Assembly (NCBI RefSeq): GCF_051124815.1
Contig: NZ_CP118487.1
Location: 1-64,000, forward strand
Reading direction: 5' to 3'
Length of the DNA stretch: 64,000 bases
DNA from: Azospirillum sp051124815
GTDB lineage: Bacteria; Pseudomonadota; Alphaproteobacteria; Azospirillales; Azospirillaceae
Under the pieces are notes generated by a model. It ran no database searches and was not told the DNA's origin. It was given only the letters and a program-made list of their open reading frames with translations. Made by a program: the position numbers and the translations under genes. Positions within the stretch are counted from its first letter, which is position 1. Each line of letters opens with the position of its first letter. Shown piece by piece: positions 28,395 through 37,055 of the stretch.

Positions 28395-30017
28395 ATGCGA
28401 CGCGCTCTCCGCTGGCTGATGGCGCTCTGTGTGGTGGTCGCCACATCGACCGCCGCATTCGCCGCCGATCTCCGTCCGCTTGTCCAGGCCCTGGGCAGCG
28501 GCGGCTATTCCGGAACCGAAAAGGCGCTGGAGCAACTGTCCGAAACCGGCGACACGGCGGCCGTGCCGGTGATCGAGGCGCTCCAGGCCGGCGATCTCCA
28601 TGTCCGCAAGTCCGACAATGCCGTGGTGATCGCCCGCAAGTCCGGCGACGCCTTTGCCCTGAGCGACCCGCTGAGCGGAGAGGCGCTGGGCCAGGCCGCG
28701 GCGGCGGACCTCACCCGGATCCGCATCAACAATTCGCTCCGTCGCGCCATCAGCGCCTCGCTGGGTGCCCTCACCCTGATGAGCCCCGATGCCGGTGTCC
28801 GCCGCTCCGCCGCCGATGCGGTGTTCAAGAGCCGCGACGCCAACGCGCTGCCGACGCTGCAGAAGGCCATCGACAAGGAGCAGGACAAGGGCGTCCGCGC
28901 CGCCATGGAGCAGGCGCGCGCCGCCATCCTGCTGACCGGCGAGGCCGCGTCGAAGATGACCGATGCCGAAATCCAGTCGGCGACCGACACGCTGGCCGCC
29001 CGCGGCGACCGCGACGCGCTGGTGCTGCTGAACATGGTCGCCGGGTCCGGCGCGTCCGACGTCACCAAGCGCTCGGCCGCCGCCGCCGTCTCCACCCTGG
29101 AACAGAAGCTGGCCTTCTGGGCCGCGCTGCAGAATCTCTGGTACGGGCTGTCGCTGGGATCGGTGCTGCTGCTGGCCGCCATCGGGCTGGCCGTCACCTT
29201 CGGCGTGATGGGCGTCATCAACATGGCCCATGGCGAGATGGTGATGATCGGCGCCTACACCACCTTCCTGGTGCAGGAGTTCTTCCGCGCCCATGCCCCC
29301 GGCCTGTTCGACCTGTCGATCCTGGTGGCGCTGCCCGCCGCCTTCATCGTCTCCGGCGGCGTCGGCATCATCATCGAGCGCAGCGTGATCCGCTGGCTCT
29401 ATGGCCGTCCGCTGGAAACGCTGCTCGCCACCTGGGGCCTGTCGCTGGCGCTGCAGCAGGCTGTCCGTTCCATCTTCGGCCCGACCAATCGCGAGGTCGG
29501 CGCGCCGAGCTGGATGTCCGGCGCCTTCGAACTGGGTGGCCTGACCATCACCTACGGCCGCCTGTGGATCGTCATCTTCGCCTTCGCCGTCTTCGCGGCC
29601 CTGCTGGTCGCGCTGAAGCGCACCTGGTTCGGCCTGTCGATCCGCGCGGTGACGCAGAACCGGCCGATGGCCAACGCCATGGGCATCCGCACCGCGCGGG
29701 TCGATGCGCTGACCTTCGGTCTCGGCTCCGGCATCGCCGGTCTCGCCGGTGTGGCGCTCAGCCAGATCGACAATGTCAGCCCGAACCTGGGCCAGGGCTA
29801 CATCATCGACAGCTTCATGGTCGTGGTGTTCGGCGGCGTCGGCAACCTGTGGGGCACGCTGGTCGGCGCGCTGACGCTGGGCTCCATCAACAAGTTCCTG
29901 GAGCCTTACGCCGGTGCGGTGCTGGGCAAGATCCTGGTGCTGATCTTCATCATCCTGTTCATCCAACGGCGTCCGCGCGGCCTGTTCGCGCTGAAGGGCC
30001 GCGCGGTGGAGGCCTGA
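28395..30017 (+). CDS. urtB: Urea ABC transporter permease UrtB
   Basis: A 540-residue inner-membrane permease. A signal peptide and a helical, repeat-like periplasmic extension of about 230 residues precede the LivH-type membrane domain, which starts near LWYGLSLGSVLLLAAIGLA. GVMGVINMAHGEMVMIGAY and RAVTQNRPMANAMGI are family signatures. The long N-terminal extension separates UrtB from LivH. The start at 28395 is fixed by the signal peptide. It is separated from urtA by the inverted repeat. Confidence 0.95.
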   Translation: MRRALRWLMALCVVVATSTAAFAADLRPLVQALGSGGYSGTEKALEQLSETGDTAAVPVIEALQAGDLHVRKSDNAVVIARKSGDAFALSDPLSGEALGQAAAADLTRIRINNSLRRAISASLGALTLMSPDAGVRRSAADAVFKSRDANALPTLQKAIDKEQDKGVRAAMEQARAAILLTGEAASKMTDAEIQSATDTLAARGDRDALVLLNMVAGSGASDVTKRSAAAAVSTLEQKLAFWAALQNLWYGLSLGSVLLLAAIGLAVTFGVMGVINMAHGEMVMIGAYTTFLVQEFFRAHAPGLFDLSILVALPAAFIVSGGVGIIIERSVIRWLYGRPLETLLATWGLSLALQQAVRSIFGPTNREVGAPSWMSGAFELGGLTITYGRLWIVIFAFAVFAALLVALKRTWFGLSIRAVTQNRPMANAMGIRTARVDALTFGLGSGIAGLAGVALSQIDNVSPNLGQGYIIDSFMVVVFGGVGNLWGTLVGALTLGSINKFLEPYAGAVLGKILVLIFIILFIQRRPRGLFALKGRAVEA

Positions 30018-30021
30018 ACCG

Positions 30022-31173
30022 ATGCTGCTGCGCTTTTTCCTGATGGGGCTGGACCGAAAGGCCGGGATCGTTCTGACGATCCTCGCCATTCTGGCGGTGG
30101 CGGTTCCGGTGATGACGCTGTGGGTGCCGGCGGACTCGCCCTTCCACCTGTCGGTCTTCACCGTCTCGCTGCTGGGCAAATACCTCTGCTTCGCGCTGCT
30201 GGCGCTGGCGCTCGATCTGGTGTGGGGCTATTGCGGCATCCTGTCGCTCGGCCATGCCGCCTTCTTCGCGCTCGGCGGCTATGCCATGGGCATGTACCTG
30301 ATGCGGCAGATCGGCCCGCGCGGCGTCTACGGCAATCCTGTCCTGCCCGACTTCATGGTCTTCCTGAACTGGAAGGAGCTGCCGTGGTACTGGCTGGGCT
30401 TCGACCAGTTCTGGTTCGCCGCCTTGATGGTGCTGGTGGTGCCGGGGGCGCTGGCCTTCGCCTTCGGCTGGTTCGCCTTCCGCAGCCGCGTCACCGGCGT
30501 CTACCTGTCGATCATCACCCAGGCGCTGACCTTCGCCCTGCTGCTGGCCTTCTTCCGCAACGACATGGGCTTCGGCGGGAACAACGGCCTGACCGATTTC
30601 AAGGACATCCTCGGCTACGACATCCAGGCCGACACCACCCGCGTCGCCCTGTTCGTGGCGACGGTGGCCGCACTCGCGCTCTCCTACATGATCGCGTCGG
30701 GCGTCATCGCGTCGAAGCTGGGCAAGGTGCTGGTGGCGCTGCGTGACGCCGAGAGCCGCGTCCGCTTCATGGGCTACGACACCGAAAGCTACAAGCTGTT
30801 CGCCTGGACCCTGTCGGCCTGCATGGCCGGCGTGGCAGGCGCGCTTTACGTCCCCCAGGTCGGCATCATCAACCCGTCGGAATTCGCCCCGGCCAGCTCG
30901 ATCGAGGCGGTGATCTGGGTCGCCGTCGGCGGGCGCGGCACGCTGGCCGGCGGCATCCTCGGCGCGGTGCTGGTCAACATGGGCAAGAGCTATTTCACTG
31001 GCGCCCTGCCGGAGCTGTGGCTGTTCGCGCTGGGCGGCCTGTTTGTGGCGGTCACCCTGTTCCTGCCCAAGGGACTGCTGGGGCTTGGCGCGCAGCTGAA
31101 GTCCAAATTGCCCGGACGCAACAAGACCTCGCCCCTTCCCAATGCCAAAACAGCCGACCAGAAGGGAGCCTGA
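30022..31173 (+). CDS. urtC: Urea ABC transporter permease UrtC
   Basis: A 383-residue LivM-type permease with about ten membrane segments. LVWGYCGILSLGHAAFFALG and LRDAESRVRFMGYDTESYKL are family hallmarks, and NNGLTDFKDILGYD lies in the characteristic loop. It pairs with UrtB to form the urea channel. It starts four bases after the urtB stop. Confidence 0.95.
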   Translation: MLLRFFLMGLDRKAGIVLTILAILAVAVPVMTLWVPADSPFHLSVFTVSLLGKYLCFALLALALDLVWGYCGILSLGHAAFFALGGYAMGMYLMRQIGPRGVYGNPVLPDFMVFLNWKELPWYWLGFDQFWFAALMVLVVPGALAFAFGWFAFRSRVTGVYLSIITQALTFALLLAFFRNDMGFGGNNGLTDFKDILGYDIQADTTRVALFVATVAALALSYMIASGVIASKLGKVLVALRDAESRVRFMGYDTESYKLFAWTLSACMAGVAGALYVPQVGIINPSEFAPASSIEAVIWVAVGGRGTLAGGILGAVLVNMGKSYFTGALPELWLFALGGLFVAVTLFLPKGLLGLGAQLKSKLPGRNKTSPLPNAKTADQKGA

Positions 31174-31176
31174 CCC

Positions 31177-31923
31177 ATGAGCGCGGAATCGACCCTTCTC
31201 TATCTCGACGGCGTGTCGGTCAGCTTCGACGGCTTCAAGGCGCTGAACAGCCTGTCGCTGGTGATGATGCCGGGCGAGATGCGGGCGATCATCGGCCCCA
31301 ACGGCGCCGGTAAGACGACGATGATGGACGTCATCACCGGCAAGACCCGCCCCGACACCGGCACCATCCTGTTCGAGGGCGACACCGACCTGACCCGCCT
31401 GCGCGAGGCGGCCATCGCCAATCTCGGCATCGGCCGCAAATTCCAGCGCCCGACCGTCTTCGAACCGCACACGGTGTGGGACAATCTGGAACTGGCGCTG
31501 AAGGCGCCGCGCCGGCCGCTGAAGACGCTGACCTACGCCATCAGCCGCGACGACCGGTCCCGCATCGAGGAAATCCTCGACATCACCCGCCTGTCGGCCC
31601 TGCGCAACCGTCAGGCCGGCAGCCTGTCGCACGGGCAGAAGCAGTGGCTGGAGATCGGCATGCTGCTGGCCCAGGACCCCAAGCTCCTGTTGGTCGACGA
31701 ACCGGTGGCCGGCATGACCGATGCCGAGACCGAACAGACGGCGGAACTGCTGTGCAGCATCGCCGGCAAGCATTCGGTGATCGTGGTGGAGCATGACATG
31801 AGCTTCGTCCGCGCGCTCGGCGTCAAGGTGACGGTGCTGGCCGAGGGCTCCGTCCTGGCCGAAGGCTCGCTGGACGCGGTGAGTTCGAATCAACAGGTCA
31901 TCGACACCTATCTCGGCCGCTGA
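31177..31923 (+). CDS. urtD: Urea ABC transporter ATP-binding protein UrtD
   Basis: A 248-residue LivG-type ATPase. Walker A is GPNGAGKTT, the signature is LSHGQKQWLEIGM, Walker B is LLLVDEPVAGMT, and the switch His is in VVEHDM. FQRPTVFEPHTVWDNLELAL is typical of UrtD. It hydrolyses ATP to power urea import together with UrtE. The gene follows urtC by three bases. Confidence 0.96.
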   Translation: MSAESTLLYLDGVSVSFDGFKALNSLSLVMMPGEMRAIIGPNGAGKTTMMDVITGKTRPDTGTILFEGDTDLTRLREAAIANLGIGRKFQRPTVFEPHTVWDNLELALKAPRRPLKTLTYAISRDDRSRIEEILDITRLSALRNRQAGSLSHGQKQWLEIGMLLAQDPKLLLVDEPVAGMTDAETEQTAELLCSIAGKHSVIVVEHDMSFVRALGVKVTVLAEGSVLAEGSLDAVSSNQQVIDTYLGR

Positions 31924-31937
31924 CCGGAGATCCCAAG

Positions 31938-32633
31938 ATGCTGGACGTTCGCTCTCTCGATCTGCATTACGGCGCCGCCCAGGCCCTGCGCAGCGTTTCC
32001 ATGAAGGCTGAAATCGGCAAGGTCACCTGTCTGGTCGGCCGCAACGGCGTCGGCAAATCCAGCCTGCTGCGCGCCATCGTCGGGCTGAAGCCGGTGTCCG
32101 GCGGCTCCATCGGCTGGGACGGCGCCGACGTGACGAAGATGGCGCCGGCCGACCGGGCGCGGCGCGGCATCGCCTATGTGCCGCAGGGGCGCGAGATCTT
32201 CCCGCTGCTGACGGTGCGGGAAAATCTGCTGACCGGCTACGCCCCGCTGCCGCGCTCGCAGCGCTCGATCCCCGACGAGGTGTTCGAGCTGTTCCCGGTG
32301 CTGAAATCCATGCTGGAGCGCCGCGGCGGCGACCTGTCGGGCGGGCAGCAACAGCAGCTCGCCATCGGCCGCGCCCTGGTGACGCGCCCGCGCCTGCTGG
32401 TGCTGGACGAGCCGACCGAGGGCATCCAGCCCTCCATCATCAAGGACATCGGCCGCGCCATCTCCTACCTGCGCGACAAGGGCACCATGGCGATCCTGCT
32501 GGTGGAGCAGTATTTCGACTTCGCCCGCGACCTCGCCGACGACTGGGTGGTGATGGAACGCGGCGAGGTCATGCTGTCCGGCCCCCGCAGCGGGCTCGAC
32601 GAGCAGGAGGTGCGCAAATACCTGACGGTGTGA
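31938..32633 (+). CDS. urtE: Urea ABC transporter ATP-binding protein UrtE
   Basis: A 231-residue LivF-type ATPase. Walker A is GRNGVGKSS, the signature is LSGGQQQQLAIGRAL, Walker B is LLVLDEPTEGIQP, and the switch segment is LLVEQYFDFA. It is the last gene of urtABCDE. No urease genes follow, so urea breakdown must be encoded elsewhere. Confidence 0.96.
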   Translation: MLDVRSLDLHYGAAQALRSVSMKAEIGKVTCLVGRNGVGKSSLLRAIVGLKPVSGGSIGWDGADVTKMAPADRARRGIAYVPQGREIFPLLTVRENLLTGYAPLPRSQRSIPDEVFELFPVLKSMLERRGGDLSGGQQQQLAIGRALVTRPRLLVLDEPTEGIQPSIIKDIGRAISYLRDKGTMAILLVEQYFDFARDLADDWVVMERGEVMLSGPRSGLDEQEVRKYLTV

Positions 32634-32735
32634 TGCCTGCGGAATGATGCTTACGGAATAACCGCGCCTCCGGGTGCGTCCTTCCTCCATCGGGTCCGTC
32701 GTCCGGCGGGCCGGTTTTGGGGAGGAACCGCAACA

Positions 32736-33131
32736 ATGACGTCCGCACTCCGTGTCACCGCCGCCGCCATCGGCCTGGGAGCCGTCCTGTTCGGCGCGCC
32801 CGCCTTCGCGCAGGACAAGGAACCCGCCATGATGGGGAAGACCGCGATGGGTCCCGTCCTGACCGACGCGAAGGGCATGACGCTCTACGTCTTCGACAAG
32901 GACAGCGCCGGCAAGTCGGCCTGCAACGGGCCTTGCGCGACCAACTGGCCGCCGCTGATGGCTCCCGCCTCCGCCAAGCCGATGGGCAAGTACACCGTGG
33001 TCACCCGCGACGACGGCAGCCACCAGTGGGCCTACAACGGCAAGCCGCTCTACACCTGGGCCAAGGACATGAAGCCGGGCGACGCCACCGGTGACGGCGT
33101 CAACAATGTCTGGCATGTCGCGAAGCCGTAA
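32736..33131 (+). CDS. Secreted protein with the COG4315 repeated domain
   Basis: A 131-residue exported protein: signal peptide to AFA, then TDAKGMTLYVFDKDSAGKSA, CNGPCATNWPPL and WAYNGKPLYTWAKDMKPGD, the hallmark repeats of the PF03640 (secreted repeat / lipoprotein_15) family. Two Cys lie in CNGPC. The function of the family is unclear; redox or haem-related periplasmic roles have been proposed for relatives. The start has GGGGAGGA upstream. It stands alone after the urt operon. Confidence 0.85.
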   Translation: MTSALRVTAAAIGLGAVLFGAPAFAQDKEPAMMGKTAMGPVLTDAKGMTLYVFDKDSAGKSACNGPCATNWPPLMAPASAKPMGKYTVVTRDDGSHQWAYNGKPLYTWAKDMKPGDATGDGVNNVWHVAKP

Positions 33132-33320
33132 GACCGCGTTCCGCGTTCCGCGGTGCCGTGGTGGTGATACCGCCCCACGGCCCCGCGCAATTTCGGGGTA
33201 TTCTTAGCCTGTCGAGGTAATTCGCAAACATCGGCTTCGCAGGCGGCGCTCTTTAATGGTCGTTAAGGATCGAAACCGCAAGATGTCCTCACCGTCATCT
33301 TGCTCATGGAGCAGCAGGCC

Positions 33321-33473
33321 ATGTCGATCTACAACGCCGCCTCGTTCGAAGCCACCCCCTCCGCCGAACCGAAGGTCCGCAAGATGAGCGGCCTGCCGCG
33401 ACTGGCGGTGTGGACCGTGATGATCGGCGCGCCCTGGGTGGTGATCGTGCAGGCGGTGCGCCTGATCTTTTAA
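33321..33473 (+). CDS. Small single-span membrane protein
   Basis: A 50-residue frame, MSIYNAASFEAT..., whose C-terminal half is a hydrophobic span (LAVWTVMIGAPWVVIVQAVR). Upstream GGAG/CAGG elements support the ATG at 33321; an ATG at 33306 is in frame. No family is recognised. It converges on the acid phosphatase gene 24 bases away. Composition and the hydrophobic pattern look coding, but small size keeps confidence moderate. Confidence 0.5.
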   Translation: MSIYNAASFEATPSAEPKVRKMSGLPRLAVWTVMIGAPWVVIVQAVRLIF

Positions 33474-33497
33474 ATCCGGCGCACCCCCGTCACGCCC

Positions 33498-34376
33498 TTA
33501 CTGGGCCGGCGGCACCCAGGGTTCCAGCGCGCCGATCTTCCTGGCCCGCTTCTCGTCCGCCGACAGTTTGAAATTATGCCCATAGGGCGCGCTCTCGAAC
33601 GAGCCGTATCCGGGGTTGGCCAGCATCAGCCAATCGCGCCCGAAATGCTCCTTCACCGCCTCATAGGCCTTCATCCGCTCCGCTTCGCTGCCGTTGGCGG
33701 CGTCGGTGAAGTCGCCGAAATTGTCGCCGAACAGCAGGACGATCCGGTAATCCTTGGCGATGACCGCGCGCCGCGCGCTCTTCGCCGAACCCCACTCCGG
33801 CTTTTCCTTCGACATCAGGAAGGTATCGACGTTCCCGCCCATCGGGAAGCCCAGCGCCTGCGCGTTGCGGCGGGTCGGTTCCTCCTGATCGGCGCTGCGG
33901 TTGGTGACGTAGAAGACCTTGACGCCCTTCGATTCGGCATATTGGGTGAACTCCACCGCGCCCGGCACCGCCGTCGCCTTTTCCGCCCGCACCCAGGCGT
34001 CCCAGGTCTTCGGCGAGAAGTCGGTGCCGCTGGTCACCAGACCGGTCTGATAGGCGGAGTTGTCCATCGCCGTCTCGTCGAGGTCCAGCACCACGGCCGG
34101 CGGCAGCTCCTGGTAATTGCCGGTCTGCTCGGTCGCCGCGGTCCAGGTCTTGTCGGCCAGCGCCTTGTCCAGCTGGATCCGGCCCAGCGCATAGACCGCC
34201 AGCGCATTGGCCTTGTATTCGACCGACCGCTGCATCCACAGCTCGGCGTTCAGCAGGTCGTTCTGGGGAGCAGAATCGGCCGCAAGAGCCGGCCCGGCGA
34301 GAAGGGAGAGGACAACCGCACCGGACAGCAGCGACCAGCGCCCGGAACAGGCGGAATTGCGCATCGACACACCCAT
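33498..34376 (-). CDS. HAD-family acid phosphatase / e(P4)-type 5'-nucleotidase
   Basis: About 292 residues, exported by a signal peptide ending ALA. The nucleophile motif is VVLDLDETAMDNS, motif II is YVTNRSADQEEP and motif IV is LLFGDNFGDFTD. This is the class B/C acid phosphatase and lipoprotein e(P4) 5'-nucleotidase group, acting on nucleotides or other phosphomonoesters in the periplasm. The N-terminus lacks a clear lipobox Cys at the cleavage site. It is the last of three minus-strand genes after GST and an FMN-binding protein. Confidence 0.88.
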   Translation of the reverse strand: MGVSMRNSACSGRWSLLSGAVVLSLLAGPALAADSAPQNDLLNAELWMQRSVEYKANALAVYALGRIQLDKALADKTWTAATEQTGNYQELPPAVVLDLDETAMDNSAYQTGLVTSGTDFSPKTWDAWVRAEKATAVPGAVEFTQYAESKGVKVFYVTNRSADQEEPTRRNAQALGFPMGGNVDTFLMSKEKPEWGSAKSARRAVIAKDYRIVLLFGDNFGDFTDAANGSEAERMKAYEAVKEHFGRDWLMLANPGYGSFESAPYGHNFKLSADEKRARKIGALEPWVPPAQ

Positions 34377-34447
34377 CCATCAAGTGTCATGGAACCGTCA
34401 TCGAAGCACAGATCCGGACGCTTGGCGACGGTCGCGTGACGCTTGCG

Positions 34448-35347
34448 TCACGGTATCCCGGTGCGCTCCTCCGGTTTCTTCCAGCGCAGCGGGATCGCCG
34501 CCTTCCGCCGCCATCCGCGCTCCACCTGCAGGCTCCAGCTCCGTTGGGCGTTGGGCAGGGCAGGGTCGGGCTCCCAATCGATGGCGACCGCCCCGGTCAG
34601 GTGCAGCACGTCGCCGCTGGCGTCGTCGGCCAGCAGCAGCCCGGCGCGCGGATTCAGCAGCATGTTGCCCAGCGTGTTGAAATAACGGTTGCCGGCATAG
34701 TCGGGAACGATCAGCCGGTCGCCCTCGATCCGGATGAAACCCGCCGGCCCGCCCCGGTGCGACATGTCCAGCCGGCCGTCACGCCCCGCCGACGAGGCCG
34801 AGGCGACGAATGCGGTATCGGCCGTGCCGATCAGGCGCCGGGCCTCGCCGTCCAGCCCGGCCAGCGCTTCCACGGCCCCGGCGGGGGAGGGGGCCTCCTC
34901 CTCCGCCCGGCGGACATGGATGTATTGCGGGCAATTGCCGAAGCTCTCCTCAACCGCCATGGCGAAGGCCGTCCCGTCGCGTGCCGCCACCCGGCCGTTC
35001 ACCCGATTGCGCCGCCGGGTGGCGGGGTCGATGCCCAGCGCCGCCACCGGCTCCCCCACCGCCGGCCCGGTCGGCCAGGGCTGCCATGCACCGTGGTCGG
35101 GCCGCACCCACAGCGTGCGCGGGTCGGCGGCGGAGACGAAGCCGGGGGCGCCGGTCAGCACCCCGGCCGCCGGGTCGCCGGCTTCGTCACGCGCGGCGAC
35201 CAGCAGCCAGGGCAGCAGCGGGAAAAACTGCTGATGCTGGGGGATCAGCCGGTCGCGAATCGGCGCCGACGGCACGCGGAACCCGGCCCGCGCCTGCGCC
35301 TCCCGCTCGCCGGGATGGAAGGGGTCGGGGATGCGGTCCTGGTCCAT
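34448..35347 (-). CDS. Pyridoxamine 5'-phosphate oxidase-family protein
   Basis: A 299-residue protein of the PNPOx-like split-barrel flavin-binding family. The C-terminal half has FVASASSAGRDGRLDMSHRG and GDRLIVPDYAGNRYFNTLGN, followed by NPRAGLLLADD, typical of members described as FMN-binding oxidoreductases of unknown substrate. The start at 35347 has CAGGAGC upstream; the open frame extends further only as antisense of GST. It lies 32 bases after the GST gene and probably in one operon with it. Confidence 0.85.
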   Translation of the reverse strand: MDQDRIPDPFHPGEREAQARAGFRVPSAPIRDRLIPQHQQFFPLLPWLLVAARDEAGDPAAGVLTGAPGFVSAADPRTLWVRPDHGAWQPWPTGPAVGEPVAALGIDPATRRRNRVNGRVAARDGTAFAMAVEESFGNCPQYIHVRRAEEEAPSPAGAVEALAGLDGEARRLIGTADTAFVASASSAGRDGRLDMSHRGGPAGFIRIEGDRLIVPDYAGNRYFNTLGNMLLNPRAGLLLADDASGDVLHLTGAVAIDWEPDPALPNAQRSWSLQVERGWRRKAAIPLRWKKPEERTGIP

Positions 35348-35379
35348 GACCGTGCTCCTGACATCAACAGGGAAAACGT

Positions 35380-36012
35380 TCAGGCGGTTTGCGGAATGGC
35401 GCTTTGCGGCATCGGGGTCAGTGCCGGGATCGCTTCCACCCGCTCCAGCCAGCGGCGAACCGCCGGATAGGGATCGAGCGGGATGCGGCCCTCCGGCGCG
35501 CGGGCGACATAGGCGTAGCAGGCGATGTCGGCGATGGTTGGCCGCTCCGCCGCCAGCCAGTCGCGGTTTGCCAGATGGCCGTCCATGAAGCGCAGGACGC
35601 GCCCGGCGACCGCCTGCGCGTCGGTCAGCGACGCGGCCCCGCCCCACAGCGTCAGGATGCGTGCCAGCGCCGGCCCGAAACGCAGGTCGCCCGCCGCGAC
35701 CGACAGCCAGCGCTGCACCCGCGCCGCGTCCTCCGGCGCCTTCGGGTTCCACAGGCCGGAGGCGTCGTAGCGGTCGGCGAGATAGACCAGGATGGCGACG
35801 GAGTCCGGCAGCACGAGGTCGCCGTCGACCAGCACCGGGATCTGCCCGAAGGGGTTGAGGGCAAGGAAGCTCTCCGACCGCCGCAACTCGGCACCGGCTT
35901 CGACGAAGCGGTAGGGCAGGCCGAGGATGTTCAGAAAGGCCTCCACCCGGTGGCTGTGCCCCGACAGCGGCGTGCCGTAGAGCGTGATGGCGGGTTCGGC
36001 GGTGGTGCTCAT
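35380..36012 (-). CDS. Glutathione S-transferase family protein
   Basis: A 210-residue two-domain GST. The thioredoxin-fold half has TLYGTPLSGHSHRVEAFLNI, the cis-Pro segment QIPVLVDGDLVLPDSVAIL, and then an all-helical C-terminal half (RPTIADIACYAYV). The likely catalytic Ser/Thr lies in the N-terminal TPLSGH. It conjugates or reduces electrophiles with glutathione. The start at 36012 has GGGAC upstream. It is divergent from a LysR gene that probably controls it. Confidence 0.9.
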   Translation of the reverse strand: MSTTAEPAITLYGTPLSGHSHRVEAFLNILGLPYRFVEAGAELRRSESFLALNPFGQIPVLVDGDLVLPDSVAILVYLADRYDASGLWNPKAPEDAARVQRWLSVAAGDLRFGPALARILTLWGGAASLTDAQAVAGRVLRFMDGHLANRDWLAAERPTIADIACYAYVARAPEGRIPLDPYPAVRRWLERVEAIPALTPMPQSAIPQTA

Positions 36013-36137
36013 CGGACAGGTCCCTTTTGGTGGTGTTTTGCGATGACTGTTTCGCGGATGCCCATATCCAACCACTTGCGCGCATCGGCAGGAATGCGCT
36101 TTGATCAAAAGGGACCGTTTCAGAAATCGGAAGAATT

Positions 36138-37037
36138 GTGGACCGGCTGGACGAACTGGCGATCTTCGTGGCGATCCTGGAGGCCGGCAGCCTCGCCGGC
36201 GCGGCCAAGCGGCTGCGGCGGTCGGCGCCAGCGGTCACCCGCGCGCTGTCCGGGCTGGAGGAGCGGCTGGGCCTGCGGCTGATCGAGCGGACGACCCGCA
36301 ACCTCGCGCCCACCGACGCCGGCCGGCGGTTGGCCGAGCAGGCGCGCCGGCTTCTCGCCGACTATGACGAGGCGCTGGCCGCCACCGGCACCGACCGGCC
36401 GCTGCGCGGGCGGCTGCGCGTTACCGCGCCGGTGATGTTCGGACGCAAGCATGTGACGCCGCTGGTCCTCGACTTCATGCGGGCCTTTCCCGACATCCGG
36501 GTCGAGCTGGTGCTGTCCGACGGCAACCTCGACCTGATCGAGGAGGAGCTGGACGTGGCGATCCGCATCGGCCCCTTGCCCGATTCGGGCCTCGTCGCCC
36601 GGCGGGTGGGGCAGGTCCGGCGTTATCTGGTCGCCAGCCCCGGCTATCTTGCGCTGCGCGGGACGCCCTCGACGCCGGAGGATCTGGCCGACCACGACAT
36701 CATCCTGTCGACCGCTCGGCCCCGGCCACCCGACTGGCGCTTCCTGGTTGACGGGCGGGAGCGGGTGGTCCGGGTCGTCCCGCGGCTGTCGGTCAGCCAC
36801 ATCGAACCGGCGCTGCTGGCCGCCCGCGACGGGTGCGGCGTCACCCGGCCGCTGTCCTATCAGGTCGCCGACGATCTCGCCGCCGGCACGCTGGTGCGCC
36901 TGATGCCGCACACCGAGCCGGCGCCGCTGCCCGTCCATGTCGTGGTGCCGACGGCGCGGCTGATGCCCGGCCGGGTCCGCGCCTTCCTCGACCATGCGGT
37001 GGACGGGCTGTCGGCGCTGGCCGTCCTGCGTGACTGA
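36138..37037 (+). CDS. LysR-family transcriptional regulator
   Basis: A 299-residue LysR regulator of the CrgA/DsdC-like subgroup. The HTH is DELAIFVAILEAGSLAGAAK then LRRSAPAVTRALSGLEERLG; the effector domain starts near LRGRLRVTAPVMFGR. A GTG start at 36138 is used. It is divergently arranged with the GST-PNPOx-phosphatase genes, with 125 bases between, which is the usual layout of LysR control. The effector is unknown. Confidence 0.88.
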   Translation: MDRLDELAIFVAILEAGSLAGAAKRLRRSAPAVTRALSGLEERLGLRLIERTTRNLAPTDAGRRLAEQARRLLADYDEALAATGTDRPLRGRLRVTAPVMFGRKHVTPLVLDFMRAFPDIRVELVLSDGNLDLIEEELDVAIRIGPLPDSGLVARRVGQVRRYLVASPGYLALRGTPSTPEDLADHDIILSTARPRPPDWRFLVDGRERVVRVVPRLSVSHIEPALLAARDGCGVTRPLSYQVADDLAAGTLVRLMPHTEPAPLPVHVVVPTARLMPGRVRAFLDHAVDGLSALAVLRD

Positions 37038-37055
37038 AGCGGCCGGAGCGGGGTC

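Noticed and set aside
28158..30179. Long minus-strand frames opposite urtB and urtC
   Set aside because: Antisense shadows of well-defined permease genes.
34448..36313. 621-codon minus-strand frame
   Set aside because: Only the portion up to 35347 is protein-like. The upstream part is GST in the wrong frame and antisense of the LysR gene.
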